From Embleya scabrispora (lineage in GTDB: Bacteria > Actinomycetota > Actinomycetes > Streptomycetales > Streptomycetaceae): a DNA stretch of 64,000 nt. The DNA lies in NCBI RefSeq assembly GCF_002024165.1, contig NZ_MWQN01000001.1, positions 2,893,365 to 2,957,364 of the forward strand. The letters are read 5' to 3'. The notes beneath the pieces were generated by a model, which saw nothing but the letters and a program-made list of their open reading frames with translations, ran no database searches and had not been told where the DNA came from. How positions within the stretch are numbered: the first letter of the stretch is position 1; each line of letters opens with the position of its first letter. This document shows positions 24,236 through 34,164 of this stretch, piece by piece. The translations under genes were made by a program, and so were the position numbers.

Positions 24236-24757
24236 CTACGGCGCGCGGTTCTCCGGGGCCGCGAAGCGGGCGAAGGCCTCCAGGTTGCGCAGGGATTCGC
24301 CGCGTTCGACGCGCCAGTCCCATTCCCGGCGGATCGAGGTCGCGAAGCCGATCTCCAGGAGGGTGTTGAAGCTGTCGTCGGCGGTCTGGAGCACCACGCC
24401 CAGGATCCGGTCGATCTCCTCGGCGCTCACCGCGGCCAGCGGGAGCCGGCCGTTCAGGTACACGTCGCCGAGTTTGTCCACGGCGAAGGCCACCCCGTAC
24501 ATCCGCACGTTGCGCTCGAGCAGCCAACGGTGGAAGGCGGCGTGGTTCTCGTCCGCGTGCCGGATCACGAAGGCGCTCATGGCCAGGCTGTGCGCGCCCA
24601 CCGTGAGGGCGAGCGCCGTCTTGAGCTTGCGGGTGCCCGGCAGCACCGCGACGAACGTGTACGGCGCGGACTGCTCCCACTCGACGCCGGCGTCCTCCAG
24701 GGCCGCGCGCACGGTGTCCGCGGCCCGCTCTCGTTCGGCTTCCACGCCCTGCCCCAT
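24236..24757 (-). CDS. YbjN domain protein (type III chaperone-like fold)
   Basis: This 173-residue protein has the YbjN/type III secretion chaperone-like fold: an N-terminal helix with alternating charge, a beta sheet (YTFVAVLPGTRKLKTALALTVGAHSLAMSAFVIR) and a C-terminal helix ending in LLEIGFATSIRREWDW. It has no enzyme motif and no membrane segment. The gene lies 30 bases before gpmA in the same direction and downstream of mshA, so the three may be co-transcribed. Its role is unknown; related proteins are thought to bind partner proteins. Confidence 0.75.
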   Translation of the reverse strand: MGQGVEAERERAADTVRAALEDAGVEWEQSAPYTFVAVLPGTRKLKTALALTVGAHSLAMSAFVIRHADENHAAFHRWLLERNVRMYGVAFAVDKLGDVYLNGRLPLAAVSAEEIDRILGVVLQTADDSFNTLLEIGFATSIRREWDWRVERGESLRNLEAFARFAAPENRAP

Positions 24758-24787
24758 TCGTCGCCCGTTCGCCTCGATACCCCGACG

Positions 24788-26107
24788 CTACTGCCCGCCC
24801 ACGACCCGCCCACGCGGGGCCGCGCTGCGGGCCAGGGTGTCGGCGTACACCTCGGCCATCGAGGCCGCCGCCGCCGCCCAGCCGAAGGAGGCCGCGTGCC
24901 GGACCGCGCCCTCGGCGTAGTCCTCGCGCAGCCGGGGGGCCCGGATCAGGTCGCGCAGGGCCAGGCCGTAGTCGACCGGGTTGTGGCCCCGGACCAGGGT
25001 GCCGGAGACGCCGTCGCGCACGGCGGTGGGCAGTCCGCCGACCGCCGCCGCGACCACCGGCGTCCCGCACGCCTGGGCCTCGATGGCGACCAGGCCGAAG
25101 GACTCGTTGTAGGAGGGCACCACCGCGACGGTGGCCGCGCGGTACCAGTCGGCCAGCACGTCCTGGCGGACCGGGCGCTGGAAGCGGACCACGTCGTGGA
25201 TGCCCAGCGTCGCGGCCAGCTTGTGCAGGTGCTCGGGCGCGGCCATGCCGTTTCCGCTGGGGCCGCCGACCACCGCGACCACCAGCGAGTGGCGCAGCGC
25301 GGGGTCGGCCTGGAGCAGGTGGGCGATCGCGTACAGCAGCACGTCGGGGGCCTTGAGCGGTTGGATCCGCCCGGCGAACAGGATCACCGTGGCGTCCTCG
25401 GGCACGTCGAGGCGGCGGCGCGCGGCGGCCATGTCGCCGGGGCAGAACGTCTCCAGGTCCACCCCGGGGTTGACCACCGCGACCTGATCGGGCTCCGCGG
25501 CGTAGAGGTCGATCAGCTGGTCGGCCTCCTCGACGGTGTTGGCGACCAGCCGATCGGCCGCCTCGACCACCTGGGACTCGCCGATCACCCGGGCCCGGGG
25601 CTCGGGGGCGTCGCCGCCCGCGAGGGAGGCGTTCTTGACCTTGGCCATCGTGTGCATCGTGTGCACCAGCGGCACGCCCCAGCGTTCCTTGGCGAGCCAG
25701 CCCACCTGGCCGGAGAGCCAGTAGTGCGAGTGCACCAGGTCGTAGTGACCGGGGTCGCGCATCGCCTCGGTGCGCAGCACGCCGGAGGTGAAGGCGCACA
25801 GCTGGGCGGGCAGGTCCTCCTTGGACAACCCCTCGTAGGGCCCGGCGGTGACGTGCCGCACCAGGACGCCCGGGGCCATCTCGACGACCGGCGGCAGATC
25901 GCTGCCGGTGGCTCGGGTGAATATCTCCACCTCGATGCCGAGCGCGGCCAGCCGCTTGCTCAGCTCGACGATGTAGACGTTCATCCCCCCGGCGTCGCCG
26001 GTGCCGGGTTGGTGCAGCGGGGAGGTGTGAACGCTGAGTGTCGCGATTCGACGAGGTGCCCCCCGGCGCGCTCCCCATGTGATCGCGCGCTGGACGTGGT
26101 GGCTCAC
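24788..26107 (-). CDS. mshA: Mycothiol glycosyltransferase MshA
   Basis: This 439-residue GT4 (GT-B fold) enzyme performs the first step of mycothiol synthesis, joining UDP-N-acetylglucosamine to inositol 3-phosphate. It has [25 protein letters not shown] at the acceptor site, HSHYWLSG, the donor-domain start [17 protein letters not shown], and the nucleotide-sugar Glu pair in [23 protein letters not shown]. The GTG was chosen because a GGGAGG site lies 7 bases upstream; the frame stays open far beyond but that sequence has no family features. The final enzyme of the pathway, MshD, is encoded 20 kb away. Confidence 0.9.
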   Translation of the reverse strand: MSHHVQRAITWGARRGAPRRIATLSVHTSPLHQPGTGDAGGMNVYIVELSKRLAALGIEVEIFTRATGSDLPPVVEMAPGVLVRHVTAGPYEGLSKEDLPAQLCAFTSGVLRTEAMRDPGHYDLVHSHYWLSGQVGWLAKERWGVPLVHTMHTMAKVKNASLAGGDAPEPRARVIGESQVVEAADRLVANTVEEADQLIDLYAAEPDQVAVVNPGVDLETFCPGDMAAARRRLDVPEDATVILFAGRIQPLKAPDVLLYAIAHLLQADPALRHSLVVAVVGGPSGNGMAAPEHLHKLAATLGIHDVVRFQRPVRQDVLADWYRAATVAVVPSYNESFGLVAIEAQACGTPVVAAAVGGLPTAVRDGVSGTLVRGHNPVDYGLALRDLIRAPRLREDYAEGAVRHAASFGWAAAAASMAEVYADTLARSAAPRGRVVGGQ

Positions 26108-26314
26108 TCGTTGACCTCCCTGGCCGGCCCCGTGCCCTGTCGTTCTGTTGTGCGGAACTACCAGTTGTACCGAGCCGTCGCGGACGAGGTCCGCCCGGCC
26201 CGCCGTCGCGGCCCAACTCAAGTCCCAACCCATCGTGGTCGGACCGGATTCCCGGCCGGGGTGTGATCCACGCCCCGGCGGGGGCGTACGGGGGTGTTCG
26301 CCTACCCTGCGAGC

Positions 26315-27178
26315 ATGGGCACGCGCGGCAAACCGGGCATCGGCACCCCCGGAGCGGGGACGGGAGCGGGAGCCCGGTCGCGGCCGGCCGGGGTGATCAC
26401 CCGGGGTACCACCAACGCGAACCGGCTGCGCCGGGTCGACCGGTGGCTGACCGGCGTACACGGGCGGCTGCTGCGGGCCGCGGCCGATCCGCTGGTGGTC
26501 GACGTCGGCTACGGCGCGTCTCCGGTGACCACGGTCGAGTTGGCGCGCCGGCTGCGCACGGTGCGGGCCGACGTCGCGGTGGTCGGCTTCGAGATCGACC
26601 CGGAGCGGGTGGCCGCCGCGCTGCCGTACGCCGGGAACGGGTTGACCTTCGCGCGGGGCGGCTTCGAGGTGCCGCTGCCGGCCGGCCGCTCGGCGACCGC
26701 GATCCGGGCGTTCAACGTGCTGCGGCAGTACGACGAGGACGCGGTGCCGGCGGCCTGGGCGCGGATGTGCGCCCGCCTCGCGCCGGACGGGGTGCTGGTC
26801 GAGGGCACGTGCGACGAGTTGGGTCGGCGTGCGGTGTGGCTGGGCATCGGGTCGGACGCCCGGCCGCGCACGGTCACCTTCGCCGCCCGGTTGGCGGGTC
26901 TGGGGCGGCCGTCCGAGTTGGCCGAGCGGTTGCCGAAGGCGTTGATCCACCGCAATGTGCCGGGCGAGCCGGTGCACGCGTTCCTGACCGCGTTCGACCG
27001 GGCCTGGGACCTGCACGCGCCGCTGGCCGCGTTCGGCGCGCGCCAGCGCTGGCTCGCGGCGACCGCGACGCTGGCCCGGGACTGGCCGGTATGCGACGGC
27101 CCGGCGCGCCGGCGGCAGGGCGAGGTGACCGTGGCGTGGTCGGCGGTGGCGCCCCGGGTGCGTGTCATCACGTCTTAG
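26315..27178 (+). CDS. Class I SAM-dependent methyltransferase-like protein
   Basis: This 287-residue protein contains a Rossmann-type methyltransferase core: [22 protein letters not shown] (motif I), [14 protein letters not shown] (motif II acidic residue) and [16 protein letters not shown] (post-motif region). It has a Gly/Arg-rich N-terminal tail and an extra C-terminal domain of about 90 residues with two tryptophans. The ATG lies 7 bases downstream of a TACCCT -10 box, so the message is probably leaderless. It is divergent from mshA. The substrate is unknown. Confidence 0.7.
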   Translation: MGTRGKPGIGTPGAGTGAGARSRPAGVITRGTTNANRLRRVDRWLTGVHGRLLRAAADPLVVDVGYGASPVTTVELARRLRTVRADVAVVGFEIDPERVAAALPYAGNGLTFARGGFEVPLPAGRSATAIRAFNVLRQYDEDAVPAAWARMCARLAPDGVLVEGTCDELGRRAVWLGIGSDARPRTVTFAARLAGLGRPSELAERLPKALIHRNVPGEPVHAFLTAFDRAWDLHAPLAAFGARQRWLAATATLARDWPVCDGPARRRQGEVTVAWSAVAPRVRVITS

Positions 27179-27507
27179 GACGGATGTCGGCCATACCCGG
27201 CCGACTGTATTGATACATTCTGGTGACTCGTGTCCGATCCGAAACGGCACATGAAATCTTGAACACACCGCGTTGATCCGAACGTGGAACAGCTCGGCGT
27301 GTCGTCCGGGATTGGCCTGATACGCCCGTTCCGATATCCGGACGATCTCGAATAGTCCCCTGCCGATCGCAGCCGGAACATGCAAGGATCCGACGCTGAA
27401 CCGGTCCTCGGGAACTGCCGTCCCGAAAGCGCGGGTTCCGGTCGGCGTCGCCGCATGAAATCGTCCGCAGCGTCTCAGGACAAGCCGTTTTCCGAAAGGG
27501 CGAAAGC
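27179..27507 (+). other. Long leader region upstream of the NlpC/P60 gene
   Basis: No gene is supported. Base composition is less GC-rich than the neighbours, with TATTGATACATT near 27210. A small hairpin TCGGGA/TCCCGA lies at 27408-27426. Secreted cell-wall hydrolases of Streptomyces are often controlled by long leaders such as the c-di-AMP (ydaO) riboswitch, but I could not recognise its conserved core here. Confidence 0.4.
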
Positions 27508-28881
27508 ATGGTGAAACTCGGGGGCCGGATCGGTCTGCGAACCCGGGCCGTGACCAGCTGCGGAGCGGCACTGCTGTGCGCGGTCCTGTTCGGCGGCAAC
27601 GCGTGGGCGGCTCCCGACGCGCCGCCGGTGCCGCCGCCCGCCGACACCGCGATCACCTCGGTCCAGGATCTGCTGGCCGCCCAGGCCCGGGTGCAGGAGT
27701 TGTACCGCCAGGCCGAGCAGGCCACCGAGCGGTTCAACGCCACCACCGAGCAGTTGGGTCGCACCCAGCTCAAGGCCAACGACGTGAACGCGGGCGTGGT
27801 GTGGGCCCGGCAGAACGTCGAGAAGGCCAAGGAGGATCTGGGCCGACTGGCCCGACTCCAGTACACGACGCGGGGCATGGACCCGCTGCTGACCCTGATG
27901 TTGTCCGCGGATCCCGCGCAGTTCCTGCGCGACGCGCCCACGTACGAGCGTGTCTCGCAGTCGCAGCTGGACACCATCGCCCGCGCCAAGCAGGCCGAAC
28001 TCCAGCTCACCGCGATGCAAAAGAGCGCGGACGCCCAGCTCGCCGAGAGCCGTCGGCTGGAGCAGGAAGCCGCCACGACCCGGACCGACATCCAGTCCCG
28101 GATCACCGAGGCCGAGAAGATACTGGCCGGCCTCACCCCCGAGCAGCTGGCCGAACTCGCCCGGATGGAGGCGCTGTCCGCGGAGGCCGGTCAGGCCCAG
28201 CTGAACACGCTGATCGGCAAGCCCGACCAGCAGACCACGCCCAAGGCGGCGTTGGCCATCGCGTTCGCGATCGACAAGATCGGCAAGCCGTACATCTGGG
28301 GCGGCGTCGGCCCCGAAGGCTACGACTGCTCGGGCCTGACCTCGAAGGCGTGGGCGTTCGCGGGCGTGCCGATCCGCCGCACCTCCCAGGAGCAGTGGGC
28401 GTCGCTGCCGCGTGTACCGCTGGCCGACATGCGCCCCGGCGACCTGATCGTCTACTACTCCGACGCGAGCCACATCGGCATGTACCTGGGCAACGGCAAG
28501 ATCGTGCACGCACCCCGGCCGGGCCGCACGATCACCGTCGCCAACGCCGGTTCGATGCCGATCCTGGGCGTGGTACGACCCGACGCGGGCGCGGGGACGG
28601 TGAACGCCCCGGCGATCCCGAACGTCCCGGGCCCGCCGCCCACCAAGCCCCCCGTGACCACGCCTCCGGTGACCACACCGCCCGTGACCACGCCACCCGT
28701 GACCACACCCCCGGTGACCACGCCTCCGGTGACGACACCGCCGGTGACCACACCGCCCGTGACCACACCTCCGCCGAGCACGGCTCCGCCGTCGACGCCG
28801 CCGGCGACGGGCACGGGGACCCCGAGCGGCTCGAAGTCGGGAACGCCGGCGAAGGGGTCGGGGACGCCTTCGGGCGGGTGA
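27508..28881 (+). CDS. Secreted NlpC/P60 peptidoglycan hydrolase with PPVTT-repeat tail
   Basis: This 457-residue protein has a signal peptide ending at NAWA-AP (about residue 34), a long coiled coil (about 48-235), an NlpC/P60 cysteine peptidase domain (about 245-357) and a Pro/Thr-rich tail. Catalytic residues are Cys274 in GYDCSGLT, His322 in ASHIGMYLG and probably His334 in KIVHAPR. Such enzymes cut the D-Glu to diamino acid bond of wall peptides; the coiled coil resembles those in RipA-like proteins, where it restrains the active site. The tail begins with eight PPVTT repeats and may anchor or space the protein in the wall. No other wall gene is nearby. Confidence 0.9.
   Translation: MVKLGGRIGLRTRAVTSCGAALLCAVLFGGNAWAAPDAPPVPPPADTAITSVQDLLAAQARVQELYRQAEQATERFNATTEQLGRTQLKANDVNAGVVWARQNVEKAKEDLGRLARLQYTTRGMDPLLTLMLSADPAQFLRDAPTYERVSQSQLDTIARAKQAELQLTAMQKSADAQLAESRRLEQEAATTRTDIQSRITEAEKILAGLTPEQLAELARMEALSAEAGQAQLNTLIGKPDQQTTPKAALAIAFAIDKIGKPYIWGGVGPEGYDCSGLTSKAWAFAGVPIRRTSQEQWASLPRVPLADMRPGDLIVYYSDASHIGMYLGNGKIVHAPRPGRTITVANAGSMPILGVVRPDAGAGTVNAPAIPNVPGPPPTKPPVTTPPVTTPPVTTPPVTTPPVTTPPVTTPPVTTPPVTTPPPSTAPPSTPPATGTGTPSGSKSGTPAKGSGTPSGG
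28648..28767 (+). repeat. Eight 15-bp repeats coding PPVTT
   Basis: Eight consecutive 15-bp units encode PPVTT without a single amino-acid change. Third codon positions vary freely between units (CCC/CCT/CCG/CCA, ACG/ACA), so the array is not a fresh expansion and the peptide repeat is under selection. Unit size preserves the frame. Confidence 0.9.
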
Positions 28882-29088
28882 TCGTCGGTTGTGAAAGAGG
28901 TTGGTGAACGGGTCTCGGGAGCGGGATCCCGTGCACGGACCGAAGGGGCCGGGCCTGCGGGCTCGGCCTCTTCACGTGGCGGTCGGGTGTGGGCGCGGGA
29001 CGGGGCGGCAAAGTCGCGAGGAGAGCCAACCGGGTCCCGGGGTTCGCGCGGTGCGCGCCTCCGGCGACGCGACGGGCTCGCCGTGGAC

Positions 29089-29604
29089 CTACAGCGCGGC
29101 CACCGCCGCCTCGAAGGCGATGTATGCCCGGGCCTCGAACAGCACGAAGCGGGCCTCCGTCACGGCGGACGGTGTGCCGTGGACCGTCTCCACGGCGATA
29201 CGCGCCGCGTCGTCCATCGGCCAGCCGTAGATGCCCGCCGAGACCGCCGGAAAGGCCACCGTCGACGCGCCGAGGTCGTCGGCCACCCGCAGGGACTCGC
29301 GGTAGCAGGAGGCGAGCAGCGCGGAGCGGTCCTCGGCGCGGCTGTACACCGGGCCCACCGTGTGGATGACCCAGCGGGCCGGGAGGCGGCCGGCGGTGGT
29401 GGCCACCGCGGCGCCGGTGGCCAGGCCGCGGCCGAGTTTCGCCGCGCGCAGCGCCCGGCACTCGGCCAGGATCTCCGGACCGCCCCGGCGGTGGATCGCC
29501 CCGTCGACACCGCCGCCGCCCATCAGGGAGGAGTTGGCCGCGTTCACGATCGCGTCCGCGTGTTGCTCGGTGATGTCGCCGCGAACCAACGTGATCCGTG
29601 TCAT
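29089..29604 (-). CDS. Macro domain protein (ADP-ribosyl / O-acetyl-ADP-ribose hydrolase type)
   Basis: This 171-residue stand-alone macro domain binds ADP-ribose. Landmarks of the MacroD/YmdB class are [45 protein letters not shown] and [14 protein letters not shown]. Enzymes of this class remove ADP-ribose from acidic residues or hydrolyse O-acetyl-ADP-ribose. No ADP-ribosyltransferase or toxin gene lies beside it, so a toxin-antitoxin role is not supported here. The ATG at [10 protein letters not shown] was taken; the ribosome site is weak. Confidence 0.88.
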   Translation of the reverse strand: MTRITLVRGDITEQHADAIVNAANSSLMGGGGVDGAIHRRGGPEILAECRALRAAKLGRGLATGAAVATTAGRLPARWVIHTVGPVYSRAEDRSALLASCYRESLRVADDLGASTVAFPAVSAGIYGWPMDDAARIAVETVHGTPSAVTEARFVLFEARAYIAFEAAVAAL

Positions 29605-29746
29605 GTCTACCAGCCTGCCGGCCGGCGTCTCGGCGCCGCCGGCGCATTTCCCCGCAAGGGCGGCGCCGCGAACCGGCGGCGGTCCGGGGTCCGGGCCGGG
29701 AGGCCGTACGGTTATCGGCTCGGGCCGGCCCGCGCTATCGTCCCTT

Positions 29747-29774
29747 TTCGATTGCCGAACTTCGATTGCCGAAC
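29747..29774 (+). repeat. Two perfect tandem 14-bp repeats, candidate operator
   Basis: TTCGATTGCCGAAC occurs twice without a gap, 42 bases upstream of the phosphatase start. Each copy is a small dyad (TTCG...CGAA). Perfect identity in an intergenic region suggests a binding site for an unknown regulator. Confidence 0.55.
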
Positions 29775-29816
29775 GACGCCGCGTCCGTGCGGCGGCATCA
29801 TTCCGGAGGTGGTGGC

Positions 29817-31145
29817 GTGCGCCCCGCGTACGGCGGCGACGGCGGAGCGGTCGAACGGACCGGCTACCGCGCGGGGCCGGTGTCCGTTCCCTCGGCATCG
29901 GGTCCGGTCGCCCACGTGGCGCGTCCGCTGCGCGTCCTGCTGATCGAGGACGACGCCGGGGACGCCTTCCTGGTCGAGGAGCTGCTGGCCGACTCGCCGG
30001 ATCCGATGGAGATCGTCTGGGCGCGCTCGATGGCCGAGGCGATCGCCGGGCTCGGCGAGGACGTCGGGTGTGTACTGCTCGACCTCGGGCTGCCCGACGC
30101 CGAGGGGCTGAACGGACTGCATCGGCTGTTGGCGTTCGCGCCGCGGACCGCGGTGATCGTGTTGACCGGGTTGTCCGACGCGCACCGCGGGTCGGACGCG
30201 GTGGCCGCCGGCGCCCAGGACTACCTGGTCAAGCAGGAGATCGACGGCTCGCTGCTGTCCCGGGCGATCCGCTACGCCCTGGAGCGCAAGCGGGCCGACG
30301 AGTCGCAGCGCCGACTGGTCGAGTCGGAGCTGCGCGCCCAGGAGAACGCCCGGCTCGAACGCGGACTGCTGCCCGCCCCGATCCTGCGCGACCCGTCGCT
30401 GGACTTCCTCGCCCGCTACCGCCCCGGTCGCCGGCGCGCGCTGCTCGGCGGAGACCTGTACGACGCGGTGCAGACCGCCGACGGGCGGGTGCACGTGATG
30501 ATCGGCGACGTCTGCGGGCACGGCCCGGACGAGGCCGCGCTCGGGGTCAACCTGCGGATCGCCTGGCGCTCGCTGATCTTCGCCGGACTCACCGGCGGCG
30601 ACCTGCTCACCACGCTGGAACGAATCTTCGAACACGAGCGGCGCTCGGACGAGATGTTCGCCACACTGTGCATGACCATCATCGAGCCGGACCGCCGCCG
30701 GGGTCGGGTCTACCTGGCGGGCCACCCCGCCCCGCTGCTGATCACCCCCGAGGGGGTGGCGCCGCTGTCCGAGGGCGCCACCGGACCGGCGCTCGGGTTG
30801 TTCCCCGAGGGCCGGTGGGGGTACGAGCCGATCGACCTCGGCCCGGACTGGTCGCTCCTGCTCTACACCGACGGGCTGATCGAGGGCCGGATCGGCCGGG
30901 GCCCGGAACGCCTGGGCACCGACGGCCTGTTGCCGCTGATCACCCGCCTGCTCGCGGCCGGGGCCACCGGCTACGACCTGATCGACTCCGCCGTCGCCGC
31001 GGTGGAGGACCTGCACGGGGACAGCCTCAACGACGACGTCGCGGTGTTGCTGCTCCGGCACGATCCGCATCATCCGCCGCACGGCGCCCCGGGCGAACAC
31101 CCGGTGCTGCCCGGTCCGGCGACCGGTGAGGGCAGGACGGCGTGA
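29817..31145 (+). CDS. Response regulator fused to PP2C/SpoIIE-type serine phosphatase
   Basis: This 442-residue protein has a receiver domain (about 36-157; acidic Asp45/Asp46, phospho-acceptor Asp89, Lys139), a helical linker (about 158-182) and a PP2C-type phosphatase domain with metal motifs GGDLYD (211-216), [11 protein letters not shown] (230-240) and [11 protein letters not shown] near the C-terminus. Such proteins dephosphorylate anti-sigma antagonists or other Ser/Thr-phosphorylated partners when their receiver is phosphorylated. The GTG start has a GGAGG site 7 bases away. The stop overlaps the kinase start as GTGA, so the following kinase is the obvious phosphodonor. Confidence 0.87.
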   Translation: MRPAYGGDGGAVERTGYRAGPVSVPSASGPVAHVARPLRVLLIEDDAGDAFLVEELLADSPDPMEIVWARSMAEAIAGLGEDVGCVLLDLGLPDAEGLNGLHRLLAFAPRTAVIVLTGLSDAHRGSDAVAAGAQDYLVKQEIDGSLLSRAIRYALERKRADESQRRLVESELRAQENARLERGLLPAPILRDPSLDFLARYRPGRRRALLGGDLYDAVQTADGRVHVMIGDVCGHGPDEAALGVNLRIAWRSLIFAGLTGGDLLTTLERIFEHERRSDEMFATLCMTIIEPDRRRGRVYLAGHPAPLLITPEGVAPLSEGATGPALGLFPEGRWGYEPIDLGPDWSLLLYTDGLIEGRIGRGPERLGTDGLLPLITRLLAAGATGYDLIDSAVAAVEDLHGDSLNDDVAVLLLRHDPHHPPHGAPGEHPVLPGPATGEGRTA

Positions 31146-32701
31146 GTCGACGCGAGCCACGAAAGCGGCCCACCGGCCCCCGTATGCGCCAGGTCGTCGG
31201 CCTGGGACTGGGCCTGCTCGCGCTCGTCATCGTGATCTCCGCGGTGATCGGCGCACTGGCCATATCCCGGCTGAACGACTCCCGACACACGGTCCTGGAG
31301 CAACTCGAACCGGCCGCCAACGCCGCGCTGCGCCTGGAGAACGCGCTGGTCGACCAGGAGACCGGGGTGCGCGGCTGGATCCTCAGCGGCGACCCGAGCT
31401 TCCACGAGTCGTACACACAGGCACGGTCCGAGGAGGATCGGGCCTACGCGGCGCTGGACCGGCTGCTGCCGAACTCGGCCGAGGGGGACCGGCTGCGGGC
31501 CGACCTGGTCGAGGTGGGCGCGCGGGCCCGAGCCTGGCGGACGGGGTACGCGGAGCCGGCCTTCGCCGATCGCCCGGGCATCGCCTCCGTGCCCGACCAG
31601 GGCAAGGGGCTGTTCGACGCGGTGCGCGCGAAGAGCGCGGTGCAGCAGGCCGATCTGGGCGACGAGCGGGCCGCGGCGCGGCACAACCTGTCGCGCGACG
31701 CCACCATGCTGACCGCGACGCTGATCGCGGTGGCGGTGTTGTTCGCCGGGCTGCTGATCGCCATCGCGATGTTGTTCCGTCGCATGGTCACCCGCCCCCT
31801 GGAGCATCTGGGCGAGCAGGTCCGGCGGGTCACCGAGGGCGAGTACGACCACGCGCTGACCGGGCGCGGCCCGGCCGAGATCGCCGCGCTCGCACAGGAC
31901 GTGAACTCGATGCGCGACCGCATCCTGGAGGAGTTGCACAGCACCGAGGCGGCCCGCGTGCTGATCGACGAGCAGGCCGAGGACCTGCGCAGATCCAACG
32001 CCGAGTTGGAGCAGTTCGCCTACGTGGCCTCGCACGACCTGCAGGAACCGCTGCGCAAGGTGGCCAGCTTCTGTCAGCTTTTGGAGAAGCGCTACCAGGG
32101 CCAACTGGACGAACGGGCCGACCAGTACATCGCCTTCGCGGTGGACGGCGCCAAGCGTATGCAGACGCTGATCAACGACCTGCTCGCGTTCTCCCGAGTG
32201 GGGCGGTTGGACACCGAACCGGGCGAGGTCGATCTGCGGGAGAGTCTGGATCGCGCGCTGCACGCGCTGGCCACGGCCCGCGAGGAGAGCGGCGCGCGGA
32301 TCACCGCCGATCCGCTGCCCACCGTGCCGGGCGACGGGGTGCTGCTCGGGCAGCTGGTGCAGAACCTGGTCGGCAACGCGATCAAGTTCCGCACCGAGGA
32401 GGTCCCGAGGGTGCATGTGGGCGCCCGCTGGGACGGCGAGCAGTGGGAGTTCGCCTGTGCCGACAACGGCATCGGGATCGACCCGCAGTACGCCGACCGG
32501 ATCTTCGTGATCTTCCAGCGCCTGCATCCGAAGGACGCCTACGGCGGCACCGGCATCGGCCTGGCGATGTGCAAGAAGATCGTCGAGTATCACGGCGGTC
32601 GGATCTGGCTGGACACCGAGGTCGCCGCCGGCACCACGATCCGCTGGACCCTGCCGGGCCCGCCGCCCGCCTCGGACGAGGCGACTCACCAGGGGCCGTA
32701 G
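31142..32701 (+). CDS. CHASE3-HAMP sensor histidine kinase
   Basis: This 519-residue membrane kinase has two transmembrane helices (about 18-40 and 190-212) around a helical CHASE3-type sensor with the typical NALVDQETGVRGWILSGDPSF segment, then HAMP, a HisKA domain (phospho-His in FAYVASHDLQEPLRKV) and an HATPase domain with NLVGNAIKFR, CADNGIGIDP and GGTGIGLAMCKKIVEYHGG. It probably phosphorylates the receiver of the phosphatase encoded just upstream, with which it overlaps by 4 bases. The sensed signal is unknown. Its 3' end overlaps the convergent DUF2516 gene by 16 bases. Confidence 0.88.
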   Translation: MSRREPRKRPTGPRMRQVVGLGLGLLALVIVISAVIGALAISRLNDSRHTVLEQLEPAANAALRLENALVDQETGVRGWILSGDPSFHESYTQARSEEDRAYAALDRLLPNSAEGDRLRADLVEVGARARAWRTGYAEPAFADRPGIASVPDQGKGLFDAVRAKSAVQQADLGDERAAARHNLSRDATMLTATLIAVAVLFAGLLIAIAMLFRRMVTRPLEHLGEQVRRVTEGEYDHALTGRGPAEIAALAQDVNSMRDRILEELHSTEAARVLIDEQAEDLRRSNAELEQFAYVASHDLQEPLRKVASFCQLLEKRYQGQLDERADQYIAFAVDGAKRMQTLINDLLAFSRVGRLDTEPGEVDLRESLDRALHALATAREESGARITADPLPTVPGDGVLLGQLVQNLVGNAIKFRTEEVPRVHVGARWDGEQWEFACADNGIGIDPQYADRIFVIFQRLHPKDAYGGTGIGLAMCKKIVEYHGGRIWLDTEVAAGTTIRWTLPGPPPASDEATHQGP

Positions 32702-33036
32702 GGCCCCATGTTGTTGCGGCCGCCGCCGCGTCGGCCGCCGACCTCCTTGAGCGCGGGGCGCACGTCGACCATGTAGACGATCGCCGCGACCAGGCCCGCG
32801 AGGGTGAACATCAGGCCCAGGCCGCCGGTCGGCAGCACGTCGACCACGACCGCGATGCCGAGCAGGATCAGCCAGAAGGACTTCTTCTTCTTGTCGGCGG
32901 CGCGGTACGCGTCCTCGCGGCGGAAGGCCGCGTCGAACAGGCAGAAGACCTTGAGCAGGAGAATGCCGAGGAAAAGCCAGGTCAGCGCCTGGTCGAACTT
33001 GGCCGTCAGCAGTCCATCGGCCATGTCCATGCCCAT
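32686..33036 (-). CDS. DUF2516 family small membrane protein
   Basis: This 116-residue protein has about three hydrophobic segments (17-35, 50-68, 70-90) and a Gly/Arg/Asn-rich C-terminus. The spacing AFRREDAYRAADKKKKSFW between the first two helices is typical of DUF2516. The ATG has GGAGG. It follows the HbhA-like and XRE genes on the same strand, an order also known from mycobacteria (Rv0474-Rv0476). No function is established. Confidence 0.8.
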   Translation of the reverse strand: MGMDMADGLLTAKFDQALTWLFLGILLLKVFCLFDAAFRREDAYRAADKKKKSFWLILLGIAVVVDVLPTGGLGLMFTLAGLVAAIVYMVDVRPALKEVGGRRGGGRNNMGPYGPW

Positions 33037-33156
33037 CGATCCTCCTCTGCGCGGCCGCCGGGTGCCGCCACGTCGTGCGGGGGATTCCAGTCTGGCACGC
33101 CGGGCACGGCCTCGGGGGTCCCCGGGCCGCGCCCCGACGATCGTGACGCGGACGGA

Positions 33157-33606
33157 TCAGGCGCCGGAACCGGTGGTCGGCTCGGTGCCGGTCTCGGTGG
33201 CGGGCTTGGTCCGCGGCTTGGCGTTGGCCCGCTTGGTCGCGGTCGCGCCGTTCTTCGCCCGGCTCGCGGCCGGTGCGGCAGGGGGTTCGGCGACGGGTGT
33301 GGTGTCGTCGTGCCGGTCGCCGCGCTTGACCAGCTTTTCGCCGCGGGCGGCGAGGTCGTCGTAGATCCCCCGGGCCCGGTCCACCTGCGACCTGGCGAAG
33401 TCCACCCGGGCGCGGGCGAAGGTCTGGGTGCGGTCGGGCAGCGCCTGGATGCGCTCGCGGAGCACCTTCGGGTCGGTGACGACCTCGCTCCGGAACCGCT
33501 CGGGCAGCTCGCGCAGCTTCTCCACCACCAGGTCGCTCGCGCCGGCGACGGCGTAGAACGGGGTGGTCTCGGTCAGGGTCTTCCGCAGTTCCGTGGCGAT
33601 TGCCAT
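33157..33606 (-). CDS. HbhA-like coiled-coil protein with basic/Pro-Ala tail
   Basis: This 149-residue protein starts with FYAVAGASDLVVEKLREL, then a long amphipathic helix to about residue 95, and ends in a Lys/Ala/Pro/Thr-rich tail. This layout is that of mycobacterial heparin-binding haemagglutinin HbhA, though the basic tail here is shorter. In a soil actinomycete an adhesin role is unlikely; related proteins have been connected with lipid or polar structures. It has a GAGGAAC site and lies 8 bases after the XRE gene stop. The name is a resemblance, not proof of function. Confidence 0.65.
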   Translation of the reverse strand: MAIATELRKTLTETTPFYAVAGASDLVVEKLRELPERFRSEVVTDPKVLRERIQALPDRTQTFARARVDFARSQVDRARGIYDDLAARGEKLVKRGDRHDDTTPVAEPPAAPAASRAKNGATATKRANAKPRTKPATETGTEPTTGSGA

Positions 33607-33614
33607 GGTGTTCC

Positions 33615-34061
33615 TCACTCCTCGTGCCCGGAAATCGAGGTATCGGTGCCGGCCCGGCCGGGCTTGCCGTTTTCGGTTCCGTCGGCGGCGCCCGGTACGT
33701 CCCGCACGGCGCCGTCCTGTGCGTTCTCCTTGCGGAATGCCTCGTAGATCTCCACGAGCACCCGCTTCTGACGGTCGTTGATCGCCGGATCCGCCATGAT
33801 CGCGGTGCGCACCTCGCGGTCGCCCTCCTCGCGTTCGTCGAGGATGCCCGCCTGCACGTAGAGCGTTTCGGCGGAGATGCGCAGCGCCTTGGCGATCTGC
33901 TGGAGGATCTCCGCACTCGGCCGCCGCAGACCGCGCTCGATCTGGCTCAGGTAGGGGTTGGACACCCCGGCGACCTCGGCGAGTTGCCGAAGCGAATATT
34001 GCGCGTTGCGGCGTTGCTCCCGGATGTATTCACCCAGCGAGCCGACGTTCAGACCTGCCAT
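33615..34061 (-). CDS. XRE family helix-turn-helix regulator
   Basis: This 148-residue protein has an N-terminal Cro/CI-type helix-turn-helix (IREQRRNAQYSLRQLAEVAGVSNPYLSQIERGLRRPSAEILQQIAKALRIS, about 14-64), a short conserved helical segment (TAIMADPAINDRQKRVLVEIYEAFRKEN), and an acidic disordered tail. It matches the regulator that precedes hbhA in actinobacteria and probably controls its own operon. The ATG at MAGLNVGSLG was used because homology starts there. Confidence 0.85.
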   Translation of the reverse strand: MAGLNVGSLGEYIREQRRNAQYSLRQLAEVAGVSNPYLSQIERGLRRPSAEILQQIAKALRISAETLYVQAGILDEREEGDREVRTAIMADPAINDRQKRVLVEIYEAFRKENAQDGAVRDVPGAADGTENGKPGRAGTDTSISGHEE

Positions 34062-34164
34062 GTCCCCAGCATGCACACATCGCGCTTGCTCTTGCAAGCA
34101 CGCCGCTAACAACCGCGAGCGCGCCCCGGGCCGGGCCGACCGGCTTCGCCGGTCCTGGGGCGGG

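Noticed and set aside
27179-27507. c-di-AMP (ydaO) riboswitch before the NlpC/P60 gene
   Set aside because: Expected from biology, but the conserved core could not be recognised by eye; a covariance-model scan would be decisive.
26108-27571. Upstream extension of the mshA frame to over 900 codons
   Set aside because: It is antisense to the methyltransferase-like gene, and a strong ribosome site marks the GTG at 26107.
29089-29604. Macro-domain gene as part of a DarTG-type toxin-antitoxin system
   Set aside because: No DarT-like ADP-ribosyltransferase lies on either side, and the domain matches the MacroD/YmdB class.
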